The notes beneath the pieces are model-generated. The model made no database searches. It was given only the letters and a program-made list of their open reading frames with translations, and had not been told where the DNA came from. This document shows positions 53,401 through 63,190 of a stretch of DNA of 64,000 bases, piece after piece; position 1 is the stretch's first letter; each line of letters begins with the position of its first letter. The stretch is from assembly GCF_013410115.1 (NCBI RefSeq), contig NZ_JACCCV010000002.1:186001-250000 (forward strand), given 5' to 3'. A program made the position numbers and the translations under genes. Source of the stretch: Tunturiibacter gelidiferens (GTDB lineage: Bacteria; Acidobacteriota; Terriglobia; Terriglobales; Acidobacteriaceae).

Positions 53401-56076
53401 ATGAATGGGATGGCGAACGAGACGGTTACTAATTTGGCGGGTGAAGCGGCTGGAGCGACACCGGCGATGCGGCAGTACTTTGCGGCGAAAGAACAATATC
53501 CCGACTGCCTGGTGTTTTGCAGGATTGGGGACTTCTATGAACTGTTTTATGAGGATGCGATTCTTGTCTCGCGCGTGCTGCAACTGACGCTGACGGCGCG
53601 TGATCGCGAGAAAAAGCAGCCGATGTGCGGGGTTCCTTATCACGCGGCTGAGGTGTATCTGCAGAAACTGCTGCGCATGGGGTACAAGGTTGCGCTGCTG
53701 GAGCAGATGGAAGACCCGAAGCTGACGAAGACCGTCGTGCGGCGGGAGGTGACGCGGGTACTGACGCCGGGGACTGCGCTCGATCCTGCGTTGGGGGCGG
53801 AGCAGAGCAATTATCTGGCAAGTGCGGCGGTGTTGGGTTCAGGAGCGGCGCAGGTTTGTGGACTGGCGTTGCTGGATCTTTCTACGGGGGAGTTTCGGGC
53901 TACGGAGTTTTCTGGTGGCGGCGGATGGGCAGCGCTGGTGGATGAGCTGGGGCGGGTGCGGCCGGTGGAGTTGTTATATGGATCGGGGTTGCTGGGTGGC
54001 GTGAATCTTGCCGGGGAGAATGAGACAGCGGCGGGACTCGATGCGATTCGGACGAAGACGGCGGTGGAGGAGTGGGTGTTTACGGCGGAGTATGCGGTGC
54101 CGCTGGTGCGGAATCACTTCAAGGTGCATTCGCTGGATGGGATGGGGCTGGGTGGACATGAGGCGGCGACGGTGGCAGCTGGGGCTCTGCTGCACTACAT
54201 GCGGGCGACCAAGCAGGGCGGGTTGGAGCATGTGGATGGACTACGGTTTTATGAGCGGTCTACTTGTTTGGAGCTGGATGCGGTGAGCGTGCGGAATCTG
54301 GAGCTGGTGGAGCCTCTGTTTTCGGGCGAGTCGGCGCAGACTACGCTGTTTTACACGATGGACGCTTGTTGTACGCCGATGGGGAAAAGGTTGTTGCGCG
54401 CGTCGCTGCTGCGGCCGGCGAGTGGGCTGGGGGAGATTGAGGCGCGGCTGGAGGCGGTGGGTGAGGCGGTGGGTGATCTGCGGCGGCGGGAGGAGCTGCG
54501 GCGGTCTATGGATGGATTGCTGGATCTTGAGAGGCTGCTGGGGCGGGTTGCGCTGGATTCGGCTGGGCCGCGGGAGGTGATGGCGCTGGCGAAGACGCTT
54601 GGGTGTTTGCCTGGCGTGGTGGCCGCGGTGAAGGCGTTTGGCGCTGCGCGGTGGAGGGAGTTGGGGGAGAGCGTCGATCCGCTGGAGGATCTGTACGAGA
54701 TGATTGTGCGGACGATTGCAGAGGAACCGCCGGTGTCGATTGGAGATGGTGGGGCAGTTCGGGTTGGAGTGGATGCGGAGCTGGATGAGCTGCGGGAGTT
54801 GAGCCGGAGCGGGCGGCAGGCGCTGGCGGCGATTGAGGAACGGGAGCGCGAACGGACTGGGATTGGATCGTTGAAGGTGCGGTTTAACAATGTGTTTGGC
54901 TACTACCTTGAGGTGACGAAGGCGAATGCCAAGGCGGTCCCGGCTGACTATGAGCGCAAGCAGACGCTGGTGAATGCGGAGCGGTTTACCACGCCGGAGT
55001 TGAAGGAGTATGAGACGAAGATTTTGACCGCGCAGGAACGGAGTGGGGAGATCGAGAAGAAGATCTTTGCGGAGCTGCGGAGGCAGTTGCTGGAGGCCGC
55101 GGGGCGGATGCGGGAGACTGCGAGGAAGATCGCGGAGATCGATCTGCTTGGATGTTTTGCTCATCTGGCTGCGCTGCGTGGATGGGTGAGGCCAAACGTT
55201 GAGGTGTCGGGTGTGCTGGAGTTTGTGCAGGCGCGGCATCCGGTGGTGGAGAGACGGATGGAGGAGTCGGGTGGAGGGCGGTTTGTGCCGAACTCGGTTC
55301 ATCTGGATGCGGATGCTGGACCGGCAGTGCTTCTGATTACGGGGCCGAATATGGGGGGAAAGAGCACTTACCTGCGAATGGCTGCGCTACTCGTGGTTAT
55401 GACGCAGATGGGGAGCTTTGTTCCGGCGGAGGGGATGCGGCTGGGATTGGTGGACCGGATTTATACGCGTATTGGAGCGAGCGATAACGTGGCGCGGGGG
55501 CGTTCAACGTTTATGGTCGAGATGACAGAGACGGCTGCGATTTTGAATACGGCTACGAACCGCTCGCTGGTGCTGCTGGATGAGATGGGACGTGGGACGG
55601 CTACGTATGATGGGTTGAGTTTAGCCTGGGCTACGGTAGAGCACCTGCATGACCGGATCGGCGCAAGGACGCTGTTTGCTACGCACTATCATGAGCTGAC
55701 GTTGCTTGCAGATCGATTGGCGCGACTGACGAATCTGAGGGTGACGGTGAAAGAGACGGCGGGGGGGATTGTGTTTCTGCATACGGTGGAAGCTGGACCG
55801 GCCAGTAAGAGCTATGGGATTGAGGTTGCGCGGTTGGCGGGGTTGCCGAGTGGTGTGATTGCGCGGGCGCGCGAGGTGCTGAAGGTGCATGAGCGGGCCG
55901 AGACGCAGCAGGTGAGGGAGGCTTCTCCAACGCTGGCTCCGCAGATGCAGATGACGATGTTTACGCCGCTGTCGCAGAGGATTGTGGATCGGTTGGCTGA
56001 GGCGGATGTGGATGGGTTGACGCCGCGTGAGGCTCTCAATTTGCTGGCGGAGTTGCAGAGGGAGTTGAAGGGATGA
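53401..56076 (+). CDS. mutS: DNA mismatch repair protein MutS
   Basis: A product of about 891 residues. The mismatch-recognition domain begins TPAMRQYFAAKEQYPDCLVFCRIGDFYELFYEDA, with the Phe-x-Glu motif in GDFYELF. The C-terminal ATPase has Walker A GPNMGGKSTYL, the TSFMVEMTE-like STFMVEMTE, LLDEMGRGTATYDGLSLAWATVEHL and TLFATHYHELT. The long central region is normal. Start uncertain: ATG at 53401 or 53410, or an upstream in-frame TTG; none has a good SD. It is divergent from pqqA. Plus-strand G content is extreme in this gene. Confidence 0.97.
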   Translation: MNGMANETVTNLAGEAAGATPAMRQYFAAKEQYPDCLVFCRIGDFYELFYEDAILVSRVLQLTLTARDREKKQPMCGVPYHAAEVYLQKLLRMGYKVALLEQMEDPKLTKTVVRREVTRVLTPGTALDPALGAEQSNYLASAAVLGSGAAQVCGLALLDLSTGEFRATEFSGGGGWAALVDELGRVRPVELLYGSGLLGGVNLAGENETAAGLDAIRTKTAVEEWVFTAEYAVPLVRNHFKVHSLDGMGLGGHEAATVAAGALLHYMRATKQGGLEHVDGLRFYERSTCLELDAVSVRNLELVEPLFSGESAQTTLFYTMDACCTPMGKRLLRASLLRPASGLGEIEARLEAVGEAVGDLRRREELRRSMDGLLDLERLLGRVALDSAGPREVMALAKTLGCLPGVVAAVKAFGAARWRELGESVDPLEDLYEMIVRTIAEEPPVSIGDGGAVRVGVDAELDELRELSRSGRQALAAIEERERERTGIGSLKVRFNNVFGYYLEVTKANAKAVPADYERKQTLVNAERFTTPELKEYETKILTAQERSGEIEKKIFAELRRQLLEAAGRMRETARKIAEIDLLGCFAHLAALRGWVRPNVEVSGVLEFVQARHPVVERRMEESGGGRFVPNSVHLDADAGPAVLLITGPNMGGKSTYLRMAALLVVMTQMGSFVPAEGMRLGLVDRIYTRIGASDNVARGRSTFMVEMTETAAILNTATNRSLVLLDEMGRGTATYDGLSLAWATVEHLHDRIGARTLFATHYHELTLLADRLARLTNLRVTVKETAGGIVFLHTVEAGPASKSYGIEVARLAGLPSGVIARAREVLKVHERAETQQVREASPTLAPQMQMTMFTPLSQRIVDRLAEADVDGLTPREALNLLAELQRELKG

Positions 56077-56079
56077 TGT

Positions 56080-56150
56080 CCTGCCGGACGGGCCGCCTGC
56101 GCCGCGGGCGGTCACTTCGTGATTTGTGTACCTTTTGTGGCGATAGATGC
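56080..56150. repeat. Dispersed 'GGTCACTTCGTGAC' repeat, copy D
   Basis: TCCTGCCGGACGGGC followed by GCGGGCGGTCACTTCGTGAT (core from 56110) and TTGTGTACC, matching the copies at 18167 and 51063. It lies between the mutS stop and the anmK start. Confidence 0.72.
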
Positions 56151-56191
56151 ACGGGACCGGGCGTTGCCCGGTGTCATTCGATTGGGGAGGC

Positions 56192-57388
56192 ATGGTGAAG
56201 AGCATGGTGGTGGCGGGAGTGATGAGTGGGACCTCCGCGGATGGGGTGGACGTTGCGATCTGTAAGATCTCGCCGGCGCTTATGGCTGGTGGGACGCCGC
56301 GCATCAAACTGCTGGGACATTTGGGACTCGCCTATTCAAAGACTCTGCGAACGGCTGTGCTCGGTGCGATGGACGCCGACGCGATTTCGGTGGCGGAGCT
56401 TGCACGATTGAACTGGCGGCTGGGTGAGTTGTATGCCGACGCTGTGGTGAGCGCGCAGGAGAAGTTCGGAGTGACGGTTAATCTGGTGGGTTGTCATGGA
56501 CAGACGATCTACCACCAAGGCTCGCCGGAAAAGTATCTGGGGAAAACGCTGCGGGCTACGTGGCAGATCGGTGAGGCCTCCGTGATTGCGGAGCGGCTGC
56601 GGGTTCCGGTGGTGAGTGATTTCAGGCCGGGGGATCTGGCTGCCGGTGGGCAGGGGGCCCCTCTGGTGCCGATGCTGGACTACTGTATGTTCCGTTCGGC
56701 GAAGGTGAGCCGGGTGCTTCTGAATCTTGGCGGGATTGGGAATTTGACGGCTATTCCAGCGGAGGCCGGTGTCGATGGGCTAATGGCTTTCGATACCGGT
56801 CCGGGGAATATGGTGATCGACGCCTGTATGAAGAGGCTGTATGCAAGGGAGTTTGACCGGGCTGGTGCGGTGGGTCGAACGGGGCGCGTGTTGCAGAATG
56901 TTGTGCAGGAAGTTTTGAAGGAGAAGTACTTCTCTGCCCTCCCGCCGAAGTCTTGCGGGCGGGAGCAGTTCGGAGAGGTGTTTGTTTCGCGGTTTATTGC
57001 GATGTGTCGGAAGGCTGGTGGAGTGGAAGACCGCAATGAAGATGTAATTACTACGGCAACAGCGTTGACTGCGGCATCTGTTGGGCAGGCCTATAGGAAG
57101 TTTGTGTGGGGACATGTGGGGCAGGCTGCCCCTTTGTCACGAGTGGAGTTTGTGGTTGCGGGTGGTGGGACGAAGAATGTTTCCTTGATGAGAATGCTAC
57201 GCGCAGAACTAGAACCGATGGGAGTGAAGGTGCGCTTTATGGAAGAGTTGGGGGTCCCGGCGCAGGCGAAAGAGGCTGTGGCCTTTGCGCTGCTCGCGTG
57301 GTTGAGTTGGTTTCATCTGCCAGGAAATATTCCGGCTGCAACAGGAGCGAAACGAGCTGCGGTGCTGGGGAAAGTGACAACGGTCTAG
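56192..57388 (+). CDS. anmK: Anhydro-N-acetylmuramic acid kinase
   Basis: A product of about 398 residues from ATG 56192 (or 56204). AnmK phosphorylates and opens 1,6-anhydro-MurNAc released by lytic transglycosylases, feeding cell-wall recycling. Visible are GVMSGTSADGVDVAI (ATP-site loop), NLVGCHGQTIYHQ, TWQIGEASVIAERL, VVSDFRPGDLAAGGQGAPLVPMLDY, NLGGIGNLT and FDTGPGNMVIDACM. Slightly longer than the E. coli enzyme (369 residues). No murQ neighbour. Confidence 0.95.
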   Translation: MVKSMVVAGVMSGTSADGVDVAICKISPALMAGGTPRIKLLGHLGLAYSKTLRTAVLGAMDADAISVAELARLNWRLGELYADAVVSAQEKFGVTVNLVGCHGQTIYHQGSPEKYLGKTLRATWQIGEASVIAERLRVPVVSDFRPGDLAAGGQGAPLVPMLDYCMFRSAKVSRVLLNLGGIGNLTAIPAEAGVDGLMAFDTGPGNMVIDACMKRLYAREFDRAGAVGRTGRVLQNVVQEVLKEKYFSALPPKSCGREQFGEVFVSRFIAMCRKAGGVEDRNEDVITTATALTAASVGQAYRKFVWGHVGQAAPLSRVEFVVAGGGTKNVSLMRMLRAELEPMGVKVRFMEELGVPAQAKEAVAFALLAWLSWFHLPGNIPAATGAKRAAVLGKVTTV

Positions 57389-57504
57389 CGAATTGTCGTG
57401 CATACCATGTATTTCCAAACGACGAATAAATCGAGGATCAGGTCCTTAGCGGATAACAGATTTATCACGGATTATATGGCGGTGAAATCCTGACTCAAAA
57501 GCTA

Positions 57505-59040
57505 TTGTGCGTGTTGGCGCTCATTGGATTCGGCATCTTAGCGGGTTGTCGTGGCCGGGTGGAGGGACCAGGTTCGGTGGTGATGATTCTGGAGAGTAGT
57601 CCGAATAACCTGGATCTGAGGATAGGAGCGGATGCGCAGTCGGAGCGGGTGGGTGGCCTGATCTTTGACGCGCTTGTGAAGAAGGATGAGCACTATGAGC
57701 TGCAGCCGTGGCTGGCGAAGAGCTGGGAGCAGCCCGATCCGCTGACATGGGTGTTTCATCTGCGCGATGGCGTGCGGTTTCATGATGGGAGGCCGCTGGA
57801 GGCAGAGGATGTTGCTTATACGATTCGGAGTTTGATTGACGGCTCGCTTGTTACCGCGAAGGGTGGCGGATTTGGTGCGGTGGATAACGTTGAAGCGAAA
57901 GATCGGCTGACCGTTGTGGTGCATTTGAAGCGCCCCGATGCGGGGCTGCTGTTCAACGTAAGCGATGGATTGTTTGGAGTGGTGCCGCGTGGGAGCGGGA
58001 GGGATTTTGGCCTGCATCCGGTGGGATCCGGGCCGTTTCGGTTTGTGAGCGCGGTGCAGGATAAAGAGGTGGTCGTTGCAAGGAACCATGAGTATTGGGC
58101 GGGGCTGCCAGTTGCTCCGGCGGGTGCGCAGGATATTGAGCGAGTGCGGTTCGAGGTAGTTCCGGATGCGATTACGAGTGCGCTGGAGTTGAAGAAGGGA
58201 TCGGCGGATCTGGCCAGCAATGTGGTGACGCTGGATATGGTGCATGCTCTGGAGAGTGCGCCGAACCTGAAGGTGGAGTCGGGGGTGGGGTCGCCGGTGG
58301 TTTATGTGACTTTCAATGTTACAGATCCGTTGTTGAAGGATAAGCGGGTGCGACAGGCGATCGCATGCGCGATGGATCGGCAGGCGATTGTCAATGCGAT
58401 CTGGCGGGGCCAGGCTAGGTTGGCGAATACTTTACTGCCGGCGGGACATTGGGCGGCGGCTAATGATGCAGAGTTGGCGCAGTATCCGCATGATGTGGCC
58501 CGGGCCCAGAGGCTGTTGGAGGAGGCTGGCTTCCCTGCCGGCAAAGATGGGGTGCGGCTGCGGTTGACGATGAAGACAAGTACGGATGAGACGACTCGGC
58601 TGATGGTGACGGTGTTGCAACAGCAGCTGCGGGCAGCGGGGGTTCGGCTGGAGATAAGGTCGGCGGAGTTTGGGACGTTTTATGCGGACGTGACAAAGGG
58701 GGCGTTTCAGATGTATGCGCTGCGCTGGATCGGGAGCAACGAAGATCCGGATATCTTTCGGTATGCCTACGCATCGAGCAGCTTTCCGCCGAAGGGAGGA
58801 AATCGGGGACGATACTCGAACGCGCGAGTTGATGAGCTACTGACTGAGGCTGCCGCTAGTTCGGATCGCTCGGCCAGAAGAGCCGATTATGTGGAGGTGC
58901 AAAAGATTTTGTCGGATGAGCTGCCGGGGATACCACTGTGGTATCCGAATAATGAGGTGATTCACACGCGGCGGGTTGGGGGAGTTGTGCCGCGAGGGAC
59001 GGGGAGCTTTGATTTTTTACGGGAGGGGTGGGTGCGGTAG
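57505..59040 (+). CDS. Peptide-type ABC transporter substrate-binding lipoprotein (SBP_5)
   Basis: A protein of about 511 residues. A lipobox (GILAGC) and hydrophobic leader are present; the start may be TTG 57505, or CTG 57490, which would give the fuller leader with a positive residue (LTQKLLCVLALIGFGILAGC). SBP family 5 motifs: SPNNLDLRIGADAQSERVGGLIFDALVKKD, LAKSWEQPDPLTWVFHLRDGVRFHDGRPLEAEDVAYTIRSL, HPVGSGPFRFV and GELPGIPLWYPNNE-like (DELPGIPLWYPN). It binds oligopeptides or related solutes. No permease or ATPase gene is adjacent: an orphan binding protein next to anmK, possibly for murein peptides. Confidence 0.9.
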   Translation: MCVLALIGFGILAGCRGRVEGPGSVVMILESSPNNLDLRIGADAQSERVGGLIFDALVKKDEHYELQPWLAKSWEQPDPLTWVFHLRDGVRFHDGRPLEAEDVAYTIRSLIDGSLVTAKGGGFGAVDNVEAKDRLTVVVHLKRPDAGLLFNVSDGLFGVVPRGSGRDFGLHPVGSGPFRFVSAVQDKEVVVARNHEYWAGLPVAPAGAQDIERVRFEVVPDAITSALELKKGSADLASNVVTLDMVHALESAPNLKVESGVGSPVVYVTFNVTDPLLKDKRVRQAIACAMDRQAIVNAIWRGQARLANTLLPAGHWAAANDAELAQYPHDVARAQRLLEEAGFPAGKDGVRLRLTMKTSTDETTRLMVTVLQQQLRAAGVRLEIRSAEFGTFYADVTKGAFQMYALRWIGSNEDPDIFRYAYASSSFPPKGGNRGRYSNARVDELLTEAAASSDRSARRADYVEVQKILSDELPGIPLWYPNNEVIHTRRVGGVVPRGTGSFDFLREGWVR

Positions 59041-59313
59041 CGCTGCGACGGGCGTGGTTGCCTCTCCGGGATTCACACCTTGCGCTATTCCGTTCTGCGT
59101 CGATGAGAGATCCAGTTGCTTTACAGATTCGACGGTCGACGCGTGAAACCTTCGCAGAGATCACAGCTTTGAATCGCCTTTTGCTCCGCGTGCGCGCCAA
59201 CCTTGAAGAAGCTATCGACGAATGAACGTCTACCGATAGCAAGTAAAAGACGATGTCTTTGAGGCGACGAGTTGTGCATTCCAGCGGTGTACGGTAAAAA
59301 CGGAGTGCTCATC

Positions 59314-59766
59314 ATGAAGACATGGGAGTTGGTCAGCATCATTTTGTCGGCTCTTACGGCTGGAATGTTCTATGGGCCATGGGTTGCATTGAGCAGGTCA
59401 ATGAAGACCTTCCCACCTGAACTCTTTCTCGCCATTGTGGATCGGATGAACCGCAACATGGCACCGGTAATGACCGTTCTGATGCCTGCCACCCTCTTGT
59501 CGATCGTACCCGTTCTGCTGCTGTCCTATCGAGAGCGGCCGATAGTTTGCTATCTGAATGCGATTGCTTTCGCGCTCTTTATCGTAGCTCTGCTCGTCAC
59601 GGTGGTGGTTGAAGTTCCTATTGTCCAGCAGATCGTGACCTGGACTGCCTCGACGCTACCGGACAATTGGCTGCAGCTTCGGGATCGTTGGATGAGATTC
59701 CATCTCGTTCGAGTGGGTGCCGGGCTTACAAGCCTTATCCTTCTTCTGGTCGCGGCAATCTTCTGA
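59314..59766 (+). CDS. DUF1772-type small membrane protein
   Basis: A 150-residue protein with four hydrophobic segments (LVSIILSALTAGMFYGPWV; VMTVLMPATLLSIVPVLLL; AIAFALFIVALLVTVVVEVPI; VGAGLTSLILLLVAAIF). The pattern AGMFYGPWVALSRSM with conserved residues and the DNWLQLRDRWMRFHLVR segment fit the DUF1772 (anthrone oxygenase-like) family. The start is the ATG at 59314. Function in this organism unknown. It lies in the zone where strand composition changes. Confidence 0.78.
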   Translation: MKTWELVSIILSALTAGMFYGPWVALSRSMKTFPPELFLAIVDRMNRNMAPVMTVLMPATLLSIVPVLLLSYRERPIVCYLNAIAFALFIVALLVTVVVEVPIVQQIVTWTASTLPDNWLQLRDRWMRFHLVRVGAGLTSLILLLVAAIF

Positions 59767-59841
59767 ACCGTACCGGTGACCACGCGCGCTTCCACAAGTC
59801 TCGGCTATTGACAATGCAGCGCTGATCGAGGCAACCTTTCA

Positions 59842-60564
59842 GTGCTGCGTAGGGCGCATCGGTGCAGATCGAAAGGGCAACGCCCACCTACGGTAAGTGA
59901 ACACCAATGCGCCTATGCCGAATATCGAAACCTCAAAAAGCAAGCGAAACAGTATCTGCGTTGGCACCGTGAACGGTACTATCCCGTCGCGGCCCAAATC
60001 AGAGCTGCGTTACCCCGATTTCGCCACATTGGGGACGTGCAGATACTGGAGTCAAGCTTCAGGCTCGCGGATGCGCAGGAGCTTGTAGCGAGGCAAATGG
60101 GGTTCGACGGATGGCAGGCGCTTAAGTCAGGAGCAGATGCTATGACCGATGAACACAGACAGACGATGTCACGTCCCGTTCTCAGTTCAATTGAGGCGCA
60201 ACTCTTCGTTGCGAACATCAAGAGTTCCTGTGATTTCTATAGAGGCAAGCTCGGCTTCGCGGTCGAATTCGTCTATGGCGATCCTCCATACTACGGGCAG
60301 GTCTTCCGCGACAACGCACGACTCAACTTGAAGCTGGTCTGCGAACCTGTATTCGCTGGCGATATTCGCAAGCGCGAACATCTGCTGTCCGCTTCCATTG
60401 CGGTTGCCACCGCGATGGAAATCAAAGAGCTGTTTCTGAGTTATCAAGCTGCAGGAGTCTCTTTCCATCAGACACTTAAGAGGGAGCCTTGGGGCGCCAA
60501 AACGTTTGTTGTCTCGGATCCGGATGAGAATCTCATCCTCTTTGCTGGCCCGGAAGCCGACTGA
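59842..60564 (+). CDS. VOC (glyoxalase/bleomycin-resistance) domain protein with N-terminal helical domain
   Basis: A protein of up to 240 residues (the true start may be nearer codon 20). The first domain (about 25-100: EYRNLKKQAKQYLRWHRERYYPVAAQIRAALP...LADAQELVARQMGFDGWQALK) is a helical unit often fused to ankyrin repeats or glyoxalase folds. The C-terminal VOC domain reads IEAQLFVANIKSSCDFYRGKLGFAVEFVYGDPPYYGQVFRDNARLNLKLV...PWGAKTFVVSDPDENLILFAGP, with the beta-alpha-beta-beta-beta pattern and the terminal Asp-Pro-(D/E)-N-L motif. It probably binds a small hydrophobic or metal-chelated ligand. Confidence 0.8.
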   Translation: MLRRAHRCRSKGQRPPTVSEHQCAYAEYRNLKKQAKQYLRWHRERYYPVAAQIRAALPRFRHIGDVQILESSFRLADAQELVARQMGFDGWQALKSGADAMTDEHRQTMSRPVLSSIEAQLFVANIKSSCDFYRGKLGFAVEFVYGDPPYYGQVFRDNARLNLKLVCEPVFAGDIRKREHLLSASIAVATAMEIKELFLSYQAAGVSFHQTLKREPWGAKTFVVSDPDENLILFAGPEAD

Positions 60565-60853
60565 ACTGCGCCAATTCAGAAATGCGGGGCGCAAACGCTT
60601 CAACAAATGCCGGGGATCGTGGCCGGGGCGTCCCTGTCTCAGCTGCAGTCAGGCGATAAACCGCGATGTTCCAGTCTTGAAATCTCCAAAGCTACTGCAT
60701 AAAGCACCGACCGCAAAGCCACGAAATCGTAGCAACAATTCAATCAGTTCGGTAGTTGCTGATTGATAATCTATCGAGGGGCCAGACTACAAGGGACTGG
60801 GGCTCTCACAGTCAGTCTCTAAGGGCTAGAATAGTCGGCCCGCCGCCCACGCT

Positions 60854-63190
60854 ATGCCCGTCCGCCTCATTTTGGCTAAGTCAGTATCGCTGCTTCTGGT
60901 CGGTGGCACTTGGCCGATGCTCCTCGCTCAAGTGAACACAGGAGAGCTTCGTCTCAAAGTAACCGATCCTGGCGGATTGGGCCTCAGCGCCTCCATCACG
61001 ATCTCCAGCAACTCCAGCCAATACCTCAACTCACTAACAACCAGTAAAAGCGGCGAGGTTGATATTGAGACCCTACCCTATGGGATCTATCTCCTACGCG
61101 CAGAGAGTCTGGGCTTCACAGCAACCACCGAAACAGTAGAAATAAGATCGGCACTTCCCTCTGAGCACACCATCAAGCTGACTGTCGCGCCGGTAAAGAC
61201 GTCGGTGCAGGTAAGCAGCTCCGCACCGCTGATCGATCCGTATCGTCCCTCCTCTGTCATGCAGATAGGCTCGCAGCAGATTCAGGATCGTACGGCATCC
61301 TTGCCTGGCAGGTCGGTGCAGGACCTGGTCGATACGCAGCCCGGCTGGCTCTATGAGGGCAACGCTGTCCTTCATCCGCGCGGCTCCGAGTACCAGACGC
61401 AGTTCGTAATCGACGGCATACCTCTCACCGACAATCGCTCCCCAAGCTTTGGCCCGGAGATTGGCGCCGACGACCTGGACTCCATGAGTATCCTCACCGC
61501 TGGATTCCCTGCTGAGTACGGCCGCAAGATGGGCGGCATTGTCGAACTCAACACCCGCCGCCAAACCGCCGACGGTCTGCACGGGGAGGTCGTCCTGTCC
61601 GGAGGCAGCTACGATACTGGAGCCGCTTACGGCCAGCTGCAGGAGGTGCACGGCAAGAACACCTTCGGCGCTACCGCCTCCGGCAGCATGTCTGCGCACT
61701 ACCTAAATCCTGTAGTGCCGGAAAACTACACTAACCGTGGAACCACCGGAGACTTCTCCGCCCACTACGAACGTGACCTGACCCAAAACGATCGGCTCAA
61801 TATGAGCGTCCGCCACGAACTCTCGCGTTTCGAGATTCCCAATGAGTTGGTTCAGCAAGAAGCCGGCCAGCTGCAGACCGGCAGCAACTTCGAGACGATG
61901 GGCACAGTTCGCTACCAGCACATCTTCTCCCCCGACAGCCTCGGCACTCTCGCCGCCATGGTGCGCGATAACGCGAATAACCTCAATTCAAATCAGAACT
62001 CCACCCCGATCATCGCGTTTCAACATAACAACTTCCGCGAAGGCTTCTTCAAAGCGACCTACTCTTTCCACCACGGCCATCACGAGTTCAAAGCTGGCGT
62101 CGAATCCGACAACGTCTTCCTGCATGAAGACTTCAGCTATCGCATCACCGATCCCACGCAGTTCGATGACAACACTCCTTCAAGCCTGGCCTTCATGGAA
62201 CACCGGCCAGACCTCGAGCAATCCGCATTCGTCGAAGACCTGATACGTCTCGGCAAATGGACGATCAGCGCCGGCTTACGTTGGGATCACTATCAACTCC
62301 TGCTCAACCAGAGCGCCTTCAGCCCTCGCATCTCCGTTGGCCGCTACCTGCCATCGCTAAACATGGTGTGGCACGCCTCATACGACCGCATCTTCCAGAC
62401 TCCGTCGTTTGAGAACATCCTCATCTCCAGTTCGCCGCAGATTGACGCACTCAACAATAACTTCCTTCGCCTTCCCGTCCAGCCGTCCCGCGGGAACTAT
62501 TACGAAGGCGGCCTCAGCGAAGCCTTCGCGCAGTGCATGAGTCTCGACGTAAACGTCTACCGTCGTAACGTCGCCGACTTTGCGGACGACGATCAACTTC
62601 TCAACACCGGAGTCAGCTATCCCATCTCCTTCGACAAAGCGATTGTCTACGGAGCGGAAGCAAAGCTCTCTCTGCTTCACCTCGCGAAACTCTCCGGCTA
62701 CGCCAGCTACTCCTACATGGTCGCCAACGTCTGGTATCCGGTCACCGGTGGCCTCTTCCTTGGCGATGACGTAACCGCCGCCGTCACTCAAACCATCGGG
62801 CACTTCCCCGCATCGCAGGACCAGCGCAACACTCTGCGCACGCGCTTTCGCTATCAGTTCGTACCGTGGCTCTGGTTCGCCGCAGGCCTAAGCTACGGCT
62901 CGGGTCTGCCTTTCGCCTACACCGGCGATCAAGCCGACGCTCTCGCCCAGTATGGCCCGCAGGTAATCAGCCGCATCAACTTCGACCGCGGCCGCATCTT
63001 GCCTCTGCTCGCTACCGATGCCACGTTAGGTGCGGACATCCACAAGAGCGACCGAATGATCATTCGCTTTCAGGCCGATGGCAGTAACCTGAATAGCCGT
63101 CTCAACGTCATTGACTTCGGGGGTCTTTTCTCTGGGAACGCGATCGCGCCCGGACGAAGCTTCGCTCTCCGTCTTAGTACAAATTTTTAG
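60854..63190 (+). CDS. TonB-dependent outer-membrane receptor with carboxypeptidase-regulatory-like domain
   Basis: A 778-residue receptor. A signal peptide (LILAKSVSLLLVGGTWPMLLAQ) leads into a CarboxypepD_reg-like domain (GELRLKVTDPGGLGLSASITISS...GEVDIETLPYGIYLLRAESLGF, about 30-100). The plug follows (SLPGRSVQDLVDTQPGWLYEGNAVLHPRGSEYQTQFVIDGIPLTDNRSPSFGPEIGADDLDSMSILTAGFPAEYGRKMGGIVELNT) and then a beta-barrel ending RSFALRLSTNF with a terminal aromatic residue. Shorter than many acidobacterial Oar-type receptors. It uses C-ending codons, unlike the G-rich plus-strand genes before 59 kb. A Fur-type regulator gene lies 260 bp further on. Confidence 0.93.
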   Translation: MPVRLILAKSVSLLLVGGTWPMLLAQVNTGELRLKVTDPGGLGLSASITISSNSSQYLNSLTTSKSGEVDIETLPYGIYLLRAESLGFTATTETVEIRSALPSEHTIKLTVAPVKTSVQVSSSAPLIDPYRPSSVMQIGSQQIQDRTASLPGRSVQDLVDTQPGWLYEGNAVLHPRGSEYQTQFVIDGIPLTDNRSPSFGPEIGADDLDSMSILTAGFPAEYGRKMGGIVELNTRRQTADGLHGEVVLSGGSYDTGAAYGQLQEVHGKNTFGATASGSMSAHYLNPVVPENYTNRGTTGDFSAHYERDLTQNDRLNMSVRHELSRFEIPNELVQQEAGQLQTGSNFETMGTVRYQHIFSPDSLGTLAAMVRDNANNLNSNQNSTPIIAFQHNNFREGFFKATYSFHHGHHEFKAGVESDNVFLHEDFSYRITDPTQFDDNTPSSLAFMEHRPDLEQSAFVEDLIRLGKWTISAGLRWDHYQLLLNQSAFSPRISVGRYLPSLNMVWHASYDRIFQTPSFENILISSSPQIDALNNNFLRLPVQPSRGNYYEGGLSEAFAQCMSLDVNVYRRNVADFADDDQLLNTGVSYPISFDKAIVYGAEAKLSLLHLAKLSGYASYSYMVANVWYPVTGGLFLGDDVTAAVTQTIGHFPASQDQRNTLRTRFRYQFVPWLWFAAGLSYGSGLPFAYTGDQADALAQYGPQVISRINFDRGRILPLLATDATLGADIHKSDRMIIRFQADGSNLNSRLNVIDFGGLFSGNAIAPGRSFALRLSTNF

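Noticed and set aside
59103..59225. 40-codon frame (MRDPVALQIRR...NLEEAIDE) after the binding-protein gene
   Set aside because: Short and without SD; may be a remnant or chance frame. Not enough to call a gene.
60565..60853. Cobalamin or other riboswitch upstream of the TonB receptor
   Set aside because: No conserved box sequence or suitable structure was recognised in the 288 bp; nothing else was seen there.
59041..60853. dif recombination site at the composition switch
   Set aside because: No XerC/XerD-like inverted arms were recognised by eye.
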